Assembly (NCBI RefSeq): GCF_040811775.1
Contig: NZ_JBFNXW010000001.1
Location: forward strand, 744,001 to 808,000
Reading direction: 5' to 3'
Source of the DNA: Balneola sp. MJW-20
Lineage (GTDB): Bacteria > Bacteroidota > Rhodothermia > Balneolales > Balneolaceae
Length of the DNA stretch: 64,000 bases
A program made the translations under genes and the position numbers. The notes under the pieces were generated by a model that saw nothing but the letters and a program-made list of their open reading frames with translations, ran no database searches and was not told the origin of the DNA. This document shows positions 35,306-43,392 of the stretch, in pieces. Within the stretch, counting starts at the first letter, position 1, and the number at the start of each line of letters is the position of its first letter.

Positions 35306-36328
35306 TCATACACTGGCTTCCTGATACTCCTCCAGGAATTCCATAACGGTGGTAACATTTTCCTTTGACCCAATGTAGATGGGTGTCTGCTGATGAATGG
35401 CTTCCGGCTGTATCTCCATGATCCTTTCTTTACCATTCGTAGCCATGCCTCCGGCCTGTTCAATAATGAAACTAAGCGGGTTACATTCGTACATCAGCCG
35501 TAGTTTACCACTGGGGTACCGTTTACTGTGCGGATAGATGAATATTCCGCCTTTTATCAGTGTCCTGTGAATGTCTGCCACCATAGAACCGATATATCTG
35601 GCCGAATAGGGTCGGTTGGTTTCGGCATCCTCTTCCTGGCAATATTTAATGTATTTCTTTAATCCCAGCGGCCAGGAATTATAGCTTCCTTCGTTTATAC
35701 TGTAGATACTGCCGTGCTCCGGAAGTTTGATCTGGCGGTCACTAAGAATAAATTCACCAATACTGGGATCCAATGTAAACATACTTACTCCCAGACCGGT
35801 AGTATAACATAAGGTGGTACTGGAACCATACAATACGTATCCCGCGGCAACCTGCTTAACACCGGGCTGAAGAGCATCATCATCCCGAAGAGTCTGATCG
35901 AATCGAGCCTCTCTCATATAGATCGAAAAGATAGATCCGATCGATACATTCACATCAATGTTGGAGGAACCATCCAATGGATCCAGATAAACAATGTATT
36001 TTCCATTTCTGGCTCCCAGTTTAACTACCCCGTCATTCTCTTCTGAAATGACCATACAAGTAATTAAGGATCGCTCAAGTGCAGAGATCAGCTGCCCATC
36101 GGCAAAGATGTCCAGTTTTTTTACGGCTTCACCGTGAATATTTGTGGAGCCTTCAAATCCCAGTATGTTTGTAATACCTGCTTTATTGACTTCTCTTGAA
36201 ATGATCTTTGCGGCCAGTCCGATATCCCTGAGTAACTGGGATAATTCACCGGTTGCCCCGGGAAATCTGTTCTGTGCCTGAATGATGTATTCTTCAAGTG
36301 TTACCAGATTATTTTTGCTCTTATTCAC
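35306..36328 (-). CDS. fbp: Fructose-1,6-bisphosphatase, class I
   Basis: This 340-residue protein is a class I FBPase. Metal and substrate sites are visible: ISEEND (Glu-Glu), YLDPLDGSSNIDVNVSIGSIFSI (the D-P-L-D-G-S-S-N metal motif), and GKLRLMYECNPLSFIIEQAGG near residue 280 (K-L-R-x-x-Y-E). It hydrolyses fructose-1,6-bisphosphate to fructose-6-phosphate in gluconeogenesis. The N-terminal region shows GEAVKKLD, a conserved segment. It is followed upstream by coaE with a 74-base gap, so cotranscription is possible. Confidence 0.96.
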   Translation of the reverse strand: MNKSKNNLVTLEEYIIQAQNRFPGATGELSQLLRDIGLAAKIISREVNKAGITNILGFEGSTNIHGEAVKKLDIFADGQLISALERSLITCMVISEENDGVVKLGARNGKYIVYLDPLDGSSNIDVNVSIGSIFSIYMREARFDQTLRDDDALQPGVKQVAAGYVLYGSSTTLCYTTGLGVSMFTLDPSIGEFILSDRQIKLPEHGSIYSINEGSYNSWPLGLKKYIKYCQEEDAETNRPYSARYIGSMVADIHRTLIKGGIFIYPHSKRYPSGKLRLMYECNPLSFIIEQAGGMATNGKERIMEIQPEAIHQQTPIYIGSKENVTTVMEFLEEYQEASV

Positions 36329-36402
36329 GATGCCGGTTTTTGATTGGAAGCGCTTTTCCGAAGAATATAATAATGTTTAGGATGTGTATCTTACAGAAAA
36401 TC

Positions 36403-37002
36403 TTAATCTGTCTCTGTCAGCTGATCCAGTAGTTTTAATGCCTTTTGCTGAAGCTCTTCCAGGCTTCCGTTATTATAGATTACATGATCTGCAAGATGAT
36501 GCAGATTGCTGAAATCGGGTTGCTTGTTTAACCTGGAGAGGATCTCCTTTTCTTCGGATATTCCGTCTCTTTTCTTCACTCTCTGTATCTGCTCATCCCT
36601 GTCTGATTCTATTAAAATAACGCTGTCTACTCTATCCGGTCGCCCCTTATTTAAGAGGATCGCCGCTTCAATGGCTAATAACGGTAATCCCTGCTCCCTC
36701 TTTTCTGTGATCATTTGATCCAGTTTCTTCCAAAGTGCCGGGTGTACCAATGCGTTGAGTTCACTGACTCTGCCTTTCTCAAATGCTTCAGCGGCAAGAT
36801 ATTTTCTGTTCAGGGTGCCATCAGGATAATAGGACTCATCACCAAACGTGTTTTTAATCTGCTTAATGAGCTCCTGATCGCTTACCATCAGTTCTTTAGC
36901 AAAGTCATCCAGATAAATGACTTCTACCCCCTCATCCTCCCATATTTTGCAGAATGAGGTCTTTCCACTCCCAATTCCTCCGGTAATACCTGCAATGATC
37001 AT
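36403..37002 (-). CDS. coaE: Dephospho-CoA kinase
   Basis: This 199-residue protein has the CoaE P-loop GITGGIGSGKTSFC at residues 5-18, the DDFAKELM region in the CoA-binding lid (usual pattern DAD or DD), LNRKYLAAEAF, and LLAIEAAILLNKG (usual P-L-L-x-E). It phosphorylates dephospho-CoA to make CoA. It lies 11 bases after prfB on the same strand. Confidence 0.94.
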   Translation of the reverse strand: MIIAGITGGIGSGKTSFCKIWEDEGVEVIYLDDFAKELMVSDQELIKQIKNTFGDESYYPDGTLNRKYLAAEAFEKGRVSELNALVHPALWKKLDQMITEKREQGLPLLAIEAAILLNKGRPDRVDSVILIESDRDEQIQRVKKRDGISEEKEILSRLNKQPDFSNLHHLADHVIYNNGSLEELQQKALKLLDQLTETD

Positions 37003-37013
37003 GGCGGATTGAT

Positions 37014-38139
37014 TCAGGCAGACTTCTTTTGTTGTCCGGAAGTTGAAAGCAGGTATTCTTTTATAAATTCATCCAGATCTCCATCCAGAACCGCATCGGT
37101 ATTGGAGGTCTCGTAATCGGTTCGGTGATCTTTTACTCTGCGGTCATCCAGAACATAGCTACGGATCTGCGATCCCCATTCGTTCTTACCTTTGGAACCT
37201 TCCAGCTTGGCTTTTTCTCTTTCCTTGATCTCTTTCTCCAGCTCATAGATCTTGGACTTTAAAAGTACCATCGCTTTTTCACGATTCTGCAGCTGAGATC
37301 TTTCCTGCTGACATTCAGCTACTACTCTTTCAGTTGAACCGTCAGATAATTCACCTTCCCAGATCAGGCGGACACCGGTTTCTACTTTATTCACATTCTG
37401 CCCACCGGCACCACTGGAGTGAAATCGCTGCAACTCTACATCGCTGTCATTCACGTTTATTTCTATGGTATCATCAATCAGCGGAGCTACGAATACCGAA
37501 CAGAATGAAGTATGCCTTCTTGCATTTGAGTCAAATGGAGAAACTCTTACCAGACGATGCACCCCGCTTTCTGCTTTCAGAAAGCCGTAAGCATTATCGC
37601 CCGATACTTCGATGGTGGCACTTTTGAGTCCTGCCACATCTCCGTCCTGATATTCTATAACAGATACTTTGTGTCCGGATTTTTCAGCCCACCGGGTGTA
37701 CATTCGATATAACATCTGAGCCCAGTCCTGACTCTCTGTTCCTCCGGCTCCCGGGTTAAAGGTCATCACCGCGTCACGGTGATCATCCTCTCCGTTCAGC
37801 ATATTCCGGAGTTCCAGTTCTTCCAGACCTTTTTCCAGCTTATTGAATTCAGATTCAATATCATCGTCTACATCTTCCCCCATTTCTTTGAATTCGAGGA
37901 AAACATTTATGCTTTCACGCAGCTCGTTGAGTTTGTCCCATCCTTCGACCAGACCTTTTTCCTGATCCAGCTTCTTCATGATATTCTGAGCTTTGGATGG
38001 ATCATCCCAGAAATTAGGGTCCTGGGTCTGCTCAGTAAGTTCTATGATCTTTACTTTTCTTTTGTCGTAGTCAAAGATACCTCCTGAGCGTATCCAACCG
38101 CTCTGAGATCTCATTCAACTGATCTGTGTTTACCGCCAT
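37014..38139 (-). CDS. prfB: Peptide chain release factor 2 with programmed +1 frameshift
   Basis: RF2 releases peptides at UGA and UAA. Marks include the anticodon-like tripeptide in RVSPFDS and the GGQ loop in HSSGAGGQNVNKVETGVRL. Translation starts at the ATG at 38137-38139 and reads 22 codons (MAVNTDQLNEIS to RRYL) to an in-frame TGA at 38071-38073. A +1 shift at CTT then continues as DYDKRK for 352 more residues, giving about 374 in total. The site AGGAGG-TAT-CTT-TGA-C, with its Shine-Dalgarno-like stimulator, is nearly identical to that of E. coli. A naive reading starting at 38114 gives a false N-terminus. It lies between a DUF883-like gene and coaE. Confidence 0.96.
38070..38085 (-). 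promoter_or_regulatory. prfB: prfB programmed +1 frameshift site
   Basis: On the minus strand the sequence reads AGG AGG TAT CTT TGA C. The ribosome slips from CTT to TTT over the slow UGA codon, helped by the internal AGGAGG. RF2 shortage favours slipping, giving autoregulation as established in E. coli. Confidence 0.96.
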
Positions 38140-38167
38140 TCGTAGGTCTGATATTGTGAATTTAAAA

Positions 38168-38431
38168 TTATCTTTTTGTGATCAGTGCTCCGAGAAACAA
38201 ACCGGCAACAAAAGCAATTCCGAGACCTTGCTCAGGATTTGCTCGTACATACCGTCTTGCATTACGATACTCGTGCTTGATCTCTCGTTCCAGCCGGTCT
38301 CTTTCGTACTTGAGTTTGTCCAGCATGGCATCATACGTTTGTACTGCTTTCTCTTCCAGTACACCGGAAGCTGTATAAATAGTATCTTCCAGTTCTCTTT
38401 TGATTTTTGATTCGTTCTTTTGAGTAGCCAT
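38168..38431 (-). CDS. DUF883/YqjD-like small membrane-anchored protein
   Basis: This 87-residue protein has a long charged helix (residues ~5-60, KIKRELEDTIYTASGVLEEKA and on) followed by RANPEQGLGIAFVAGLFLGALITKR, a single C-terminal transmembrane helix capped by KR. This layout matches the DUF883 (ElaB/YqjD) group, in which some members bind ribosomes at the inner membrane in stationary phase. The start has a good GGAGG site 7 bases upstream. It is upstream of prfB with a 28-base gap; a functional link is not shown. Confidence 0.75.
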   Translation of the reverse strand: MATQKNESKIKRELEDTIYTASGVLEEKAVQTYDAMLDKLKYERDRLEREIKHEYRNARRYVRANPEQGLGIAFVAGLFLGALITKR

Positions 38432-38540
38432 AATTATCCTCCGTTTGATACCGTAAAGTACGAAATATGAAGATAAAATATGGCGATTAAGTCCTGTTAT
38501 AGCATGAATTTGATGACATTTTTAAATACCTGTGCCTGAA

Positions 38541-39647
38541 ATGAGTTTATTCAGCTTTCTTCAGAACAATTTCCTGGTGTACAATATCAGCTGGGAAGAT
38601 CAGCAGGTAGACCGCTCTTTGCTTCAGCTGGACAAGAATTCGTCGGTCTGCATGATAACCGGAGGCGGATGTAATACCCTATCCTATCTTCTTGACGAGC
38701 CTGAACTGATCCATACAACAGATATCAATCCACATCAAAAAGCTCTGCTGGATCTGAAATTGAGTCTGATACGGTCATCTGAACCAGACCATTACCCGGC
38801 TTTCTTCAAAACGGGAAGGTCGGAGGATCACGTTACGGTGTATTGTAAAATCCGCCCTGACTTAAATGATTTCAGCCGTAAATTCTGGGACCGGAATATA
38901 CACCACTTCGATCCGGACGGAATCGGTTTTTATCATTTTGGAACCTGTGGTGTTTTCGCGATGCTGCTAAATCGTTTTCTTGAGATGATCGGTGTCAGAG
39001 ATGAACTGCTTCAAATGGTTCTAGATCCGATGGATCATCAGGACAGAGAAACTCACTATGAGAAGATCGAAAAAAGGGTGTTCTCAAATAAATTAAGCGG
39101 TATTTGGAGAACAAATCTTGTACTCAGTATGCTTGGTATACCGATCAATCAGTCCTCAAGGACGAGTGACCTTCAGCAATTTATGCAAAGATTATTACAT
39201 GAGATCTTCGTAGATCTGGATCCTTCGCTCAATCCCTACTGGGGCCTGTATCTTACCGGCAGATATACAGATCGAAATCTTCCTGCTCATCTGAAATCAA
39301 AAAATATGCCGGTCTTAAAGGCAAGTGTATCAAAGATCCGGTCAGAGAATATGGCACTCACTGAAATGCTTGAAAAGTACAACAGAACGTATTCGCATTT
39401 TATATTACTTGATCACCTGGACTGGTTTGATCACGACTCGGTCGAATACCAGAATAGCTGGAAAGCCATTCTTAATGCTTCTGATCCAGGGACCAGGATC
39501 CTGTTGCGTTCAGTCGAAAAAGATCCGGGGTTTATTCCTGAGTTTGTGCAAAAGAGATGCAGTATTCTGACATATAATGACCCGGCTCATAGTCTGGGTG
39601 ACCGTGTGAATACGTATGCCGGAACCTTCCTTTGTGAGGTGATATGA
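38541..39647 (+). CDS. btaA: BtaA-like S-adenosylmethionine:diacylglycerol 3-amino-3-carboxypropyltransferase (DUF3419)
   Basis: This 368-residue protein matches DUF3419, the BtaA family. Visible marks are LVYNISWEDQQVDRSLLQL near the N-terminus (family pattern Y-x-x-x-W-E-D), a SAM-fold motif VCMITGGGCNTLSYL, TDINPHQKALLDLKL, and the middle IHHFDPDGIGFYHFGTCG. BtaA moves the aminocarboxypropyl group of SAM onto diacylglycerol to make diacylglyceryl homoserine, the first step to the betaine lipid DGTS. The next gene overlaps its stop by 4 bases and is a methyltransferase, as needed for step two. The start may be the ATG at 38541 or a GTG three codons earlier. Confidence 0.85.
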   Translation: MSLFSFLQNNFLVYNISWEDQQVDRSLLQLDKNSSVCMITGGGCNTLSYLLDEPELIHTTDINPHQKALLDLKLSLIRSSEPDHYPAFFKTGRSEDHVTVYCKIRPDLNDFSRKFWDRNIHHFDPDGIGFYHFGTCGVFAMLLNRFLEMIGVRDELLQMVLDPMDHQDRETHYEKIEKRVFSNKLSGIWRTNLVLSMLGIPINQSSRTSDLQQFMQRLLHEIFVDLDPSLNPYWGLYLTGRYTDRNLPAHLKSKNMPVLKASVSKIRSENMALTEMLEKYNRTYSHFILLDHLDWFDHDSVEYQNSWKAILNASDPGTRILLRSVEKDPGFIPEFVQKRCSILTYNDPAHSLGDRVNTYAGTFLCEVI

Positions 39648-40249
39648 TATTAGGGGATCAGTCTAAATATTATAAATTTCATTCTCATATTTACGATTAT
39701 AGCCGCTGGTCTTTTTTATTTGGCAGGAAATCACTTCTCGATAGATCGCTACCTGACTTTGAACCACACCGGATACTCGACATCGGCAGTGGTACCGGTT
39801 ATCAGCTCAAACAGCTCTATCGAAAATTTAGTGAATCGAAGATCACCGGTATTGAATTATCGGGTCATATGATCAAAAAGGCTCACAAAAAACTGCAGAA
39901 GTACCCTATCGACCTCATCAGGTCAGACTACATAGATCAGCAATTCAAGAAAGAAGGATTCGATATGATCACGGCCTCCTATTCCCTTACCATGATGTCT
40001 GATCATAAAAGAGTTACTAAAAAAATTCATTCTGAACTGAAGCGAAATGGAGTGCTGATGATCGTAGATTTTTATGATACTCCTTTTAATTCATTCAGAA
40101 ATTGGATGAAATTGAATCATGTCTCATTTATACCGGAATATTTTGATAAGGATATTCCGGAAACCGGATTCAAAATCGAAACAAAAGTTCTACGCAAGGC
40201 CTACGGAGGTCTATGGAGTTACGTTTGTCTGATTTACCGAAAGATCTAA
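39644..40249 (+). CDS. btaB: SAM-dependent methyltransferase, probable BtaB
   Basis: This 201-residue protein is a class I methyltransferase: motif I ILDIGSGTGYQLKQL (residues ~45-60), the acidic TGIELSG end of strand 2, and FDMITASYSLTMM as motif IV. Its start overlaps the btaA stop (ATGA), so the two are translationally coupled. In known betaine-lipid pathways BtaB adds three methyl groups to diacylglyceryl homoserine to give DGTS. The length (about 200) fits bacterial BtaB. The specific call depends on the neighbour; as a lone sequence it would be only a generic methyltransferase. Its 3' end overlaps the convergent ABC gene by 4 bases. Confidence 0.78.
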   Translation: MILGDQSKYYKFHSHIYDYSRWSFLFGRKSLLDRSLPDFEPHRILDIGSGTGYQLKQLYRKFSESKITGIELSGHMIKKAHKKLQKYPIDLIRSDYIDQQFKKEGFDMITASYSLTMMSDHKRVTKKIHSELKRNGVLMIVDFYDTPFNSFRNWMKLNHVSFIPEYFDKDIPETGFKIETKVLRKAYGGLWSYVCLIYRKI

Positions 40250-42024
40250 GAAGTGGTGACCAGCTGATCCTTATACTGTAACTCGTACAGGCGTTTATAT
40301 AAGCCTTCCTCTCTGAGTATGAGCTCACGGTGGCTGCCAGACTCTCGTATCTCCCCTTTATGCATCACCAGTATCCTGTCGGCATGCTGGATGGTTGACA
40401 GTCGGTGAGCGATGACAATAGAAGTTCGGCCTCTCATCATTAATTCGCTGGCTTCGTTGACCAGTGCCTCTGTTTCGGAATCAACACTGGAAGTAGCCTC
40501 ATCCAGTATTAATATCTCAGGATCATAAACCAGTGCCCTGACAAAACATATAAGCTGTCTTTGACCCATCGAAAGAGATGCCCCTCTCTCTTTCAGCTCA
40601 TATTGGTATTCACCCGGTAGTTTTTCAATGAAACGATGGGCCTCTACCTTATGAGCTGCTTTTCTTACCTGTTCCGGACTGATCTCCCTGTTACCTAGGG
40701 TTATATTATCAAGAACGGTACCTGAAAACAGGGCATTATCCTGTAGTACCAACCCAAAGTGAGATCTCAGTGTATGCAACGACAGTTCCCTGATATCAAT
40801 ATCATCCAGGAGTATCGTACCCTTATTGATCTCATAGAAACGAAACAATAAGTTGATGATCGTGGTCTTTCCGGCACCGGTTGCTCCTACAATGGCTACA
40901 TCCTCTCCGGGTTCGGCTACAAAGGAAACATCTTTAAGTACCCAGTCCTCATTATCATTGTATTTAAACCAGACATTCCTGAATTCGATCTTGCCCTGTA
41001 CGGTATCAAGATCTCTTGCATTACCGGTCTCCGTTACTTCCTTCTCGGTATCGAGCACTTCGAATATGCGTTCTGAGGAAGCCAGAGCTGACTGCAGGGT
41101 GTTGAATTTCTCTGACAGGCCGCGAATCGGCATAAAAAACTGACGGGCATACTGAATAAAAGCGAGCAGCACCCCGAAGGTGACTCCACCCATCAGCGCT
41201 CGTCCACCACCGTACCAAACAATAAGAGCCATTGCAAAGCTGGCGAGTACCTCCACAAACGGCCAGAATATGGCAAAATAAAAGATAGTCTCAATATGCG
41301 CTTTACGGTGTTCAGCATTGATGTCGTTGAATTTCTTCAGCTGTTTTTCCTCACGATTAAAGAGCTGAACAACATCCATTCCGTTTATGTGTTCCTGCAC
41401 AAAAGAATTTAGTCTCGCGATCTGGTCCCTGACCTTGAGAAAGGACACTCTGACCTTTGCTTTAAACCAGAAAGTAGCATAAAATAATACCGGCAATACA
41501 GCAATGGTCACTATACTAAGTTCCCAGCTCATGCTGAACATGAAGTACAGGATAAAAATAATCCTGAAAAGGTCTCCAACTATATTCACGACTCCATCCG
41601 ACAGCAACTCACTCAGAGCTTCAATATCGGAAGTAGTACGGGTGATCAGCCGACCGATCGGGTTTTTATCGAAGAACTGAACGTGCAGTGATTTGATCTT
41701 TTCAAATACCGCGTTCCTAAGTGAATAAAGTGTATTCTGTCCAAACCATCGGGTCAGGTAGGTATTGATCATGAGCAGAATAAACTCGCCAAGCAACGCT
41801 CCAACTAACAACAGGATGATATACCCTAATCCCTCGTAGTCGCTATTTGCAATATATTCATCAACGGCAAGCTGAGTCAGTTTTGGGCGAACGGTGCCCA
41901 GATATGATGCTGACAAAGTCAGCAAAATTGCGAGAGCTACATACCACCTGTAAGGTCTGATAAATTGATAAAGCCGCCGAATCAGTCTTCTGTCGACGGC
42001 CTTATCATCATTTTTTTTAGTCAA
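40246..42024 (-). CDS. ABC exporter half-transporter (canonical Walker B, altered signature)
   Basis: This 592-residue protein has a six-helix transmembrane domain (residues ~20-315) and an ATPase domain (~340-580). Walker A is VGATGAGKTTI, Walker B is ILILDEA with catalytic Glu509, and the H-loop is IAHRLSTI. The ABC signature reads LSMGQ (484-488) rather than LSGGQ. In heterodimeric exporters such as TM287/288 the subunit with the intact Glu carries the altered signature, which fits here. Its likely partner is the 597-residue half-transporter at 43393-45186. The substrate (drug or lipid) is unknown. It starts 11 bases after the RNase Z gene. Confidence 0.9.
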   Translation of the reverse strand: MTKKNDDKAVDRRLIRRLYQFIRPYRWYVALAILLTLSASYLGTVRPKLTQLAVDEYIANSDYEGLGYIILLLVGALLGEFILLMINTYLTRWFGQNTLYSLRNAVFEKIKSLHVQFFDKNPIGRLITRTTSDIEALSELLSDGVVNIVGDLFRIIFILYFMFSMSWELSIVTIAVLPVLFYATFWFKAKVRVSFLKVRDQIARLNSFVQEHINGMDVVQLFNREEKQLKKFNDINAEHRKAHIETIFYFAIFWPFVEVLASFAMALIVWYGGGRALMGGVTFGVLLAFIQYARQFFMPIRGLSEKFNTLQSALASSERIFEVLDTEKEVTETGNARDLDTVQGKIEFRNVWFKYNDNEDWVLKDVSFVAEPGEDVAIVGATGAGKTTIINLLFRFYEINKGTILLDDIDIRELSLHTLRSHFGLVLQDNALFSGTVLDNITLGNREISPEQVRKAAHKVEAHRFIEKLPGEYQYELKERGASLSMGQRQLICFVRALVYDPEILILDEATSSVDSETEALVNEASELMMRGRTSIVIAHRLSTIQHADRILVMHKGEIRESGSHRELILREEGLYKRLYELQYKDQLVTTS

Positions 42025-42035
42025 ATTTAAACCGT

Positions 42036-43325
42036 TTAGAATCGGTCAAAGTCGTCGTCGTAACTCCTTGGAGTGTAATTGGATTTAGAACGATCGCTTT
42101 TGTTATCATCCGATTTTTCAAACTTATTATTATAGCGATTACTACCATAGGTCTTACGGTATTTATTATCGCCGCGACTTTGATAACGATCACTGCCCCC
42201 TGAACGGTTCCCTCGACCTGAAGAAGATGAAGAGGATGATCTTCTTCCACGAGAACTGCCCCCTCTGGAGTCTCCCCTGCGCTTACGGAAGTGTTTGCCA
42301 CCTCCTCCGCCTCGGTCGTCTCTGCGCTTGCCTCGGTATTTACCTCCGCCTTTGTTGTCAGAAACTTCGTTGAGTTCCACCTTTGGGGTGATGATCCCGC
42401 GTTCATGAGTAGGATCAGTGAAAATAGGTTTAAGTTCGTTTGCCAGCCAGGTTGGATAGAATTCATCTCTGGCTTCCTTCAGCAAGGTATAGGCGTTGGT
42501 GTAACGGGCTGAGAAGTGACCCAGTACCAGTAGTTTGGTCTGCGCTTCCGTTGCCACACGAGCTGCGTCTGAAGTTGTAGAATGACCGGTTTCCAGGGCT
42601 TTATCAGTAAGAGTTTTACTGAATGTAGCCTCATGGTAGAGGATGTTGGTATTCATAGCCAGCTTTACTGCATTCGGGCTATATTCCGTATCGGTCACAT
42701 AGGCAAAGCTATCACCGGGGCGCGGGTGCCCAACAATATCATCTGCTTTCACAATCGAACCGTCATCCAGAGTAACATCCTTTCCTGCTTTGAGGGCTTT
42801 ATATTCCTCATCTTTGGAAATTCCCATTACTTTCGCCTTCTCGGCATCTACTTTCCCGGGTTTATCCTTTTCCTGGAAGCGATAGCCTATACAAAATCTG
42901 CTGTGTTTAAGAGGTCTGGCCTCTATATAATATTCTTCTTCATCCAGGACCTTTTCTTCTTCGAAGCCTTCTTTCAGCTCAACGAATTCAAGGTCATAGA
43001 CCAGATTGATCCCTATGAACTTCAGGTTCCATTCGACATATTCTTTTATGCCTTCCGGTCCAATAAGCTTAAGAGTTTTATCCCGACGCTGAAGCTGCAG
43101 AGTGGTTAGCAGTCCTATTAGTCCGGAAAAATGATCCACATCAAAGTGTGAGATGCAAATGCTTTCGATCTTAGATCGTTTCATGCCCGCCTGAAGCATT
43201 CTCATCTGGGCATTTTCTCCACAGTCGAACAGGAATACGCTGCCTTCTCTCCAAAGAGCTACTGAGGGCAGGTGTCTTACTGCGGTTGGGGTTGCTGATG
43301 CTACACCTAATGGTACTACAATCAT
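42036..43325 (-). CDS. rnz: Ribonuclease Z-like protein with altered metal motif and Gly/Arg/Ser-rich tail
   Basis: This 429-residue protein follows tRNase Z: PLGVASATPTAVRHLPSVAL at the start, FLFDCGENAQMRML, LKHSRFCIGYRF, DTEYSPN, LYHEATF, GHSTTSDAARVA and VLGHFSARY. The fold processes tRNA 3' ends. Two things are odd. The metal motif, normally HxHxDH, reads H60-F-D62-V-D64-H65, with Asp in place of the second His. After residue ~325 there is a 105-residue tail rich in Gly, Arg and Ser (RGGGGG, RRSSSSSSSGRG) that looks like an RNA-binding RGG-type segment. It sits between two ABC half-transporters. Activity is plausible but not certain. Confidence 0.85.
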   Translation of the reverse strand: MIVVPLGVASATPTAVRHLPSVALWREGSVFLFDCGENAQMRMLQAGMKRSKIESICISHFDVDHFSGLIGLLTTLQLQRRDKTLKLIGPEGIKEYVEWNLKFIGINLVYDLEFVELKEGFEEEKVLDEEEYYIEARPLKHSRFCIGYRFQEKDKPGKVDAEKAKVMGISKDEEYKALKAGKDVTLDDGSIVKADDIVGHPRPGDSFAYVTDTEYSPNAVKLAMNTNILYHEATFSKTLTDKALETGHSTTSDAARVATEAQTKLLVLGHFSARYTNAYTLLKEARDEFYPTWLANELKPIFTDPTHERGIITPKVELNEVSDNKGGGKYRGKRRDDRGGGGGKHFRKRRGDSRGGSSRGRRSSSSSSSGRGNRSGGSDRYQSRGDNKYRKTYGSNRYNNKFEKSDDNKSDRSKSNYTPRSYDDDFDRF

Positions 43326-43392
43326 GATTTATCTCCCGTTATTGTTTCAGGGCTTGCTTTCATACAAGTGTTCCTGTTGCTAATGTTGGTAT

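Noticed and set aside
38074..38114. RF2 starting at an ATG at 38114 without frameshift
   Set aside because: The upstream 22-codon frame and the canonical slip site explain the N-terminus; the 38114 start gives residues unlike RF2.
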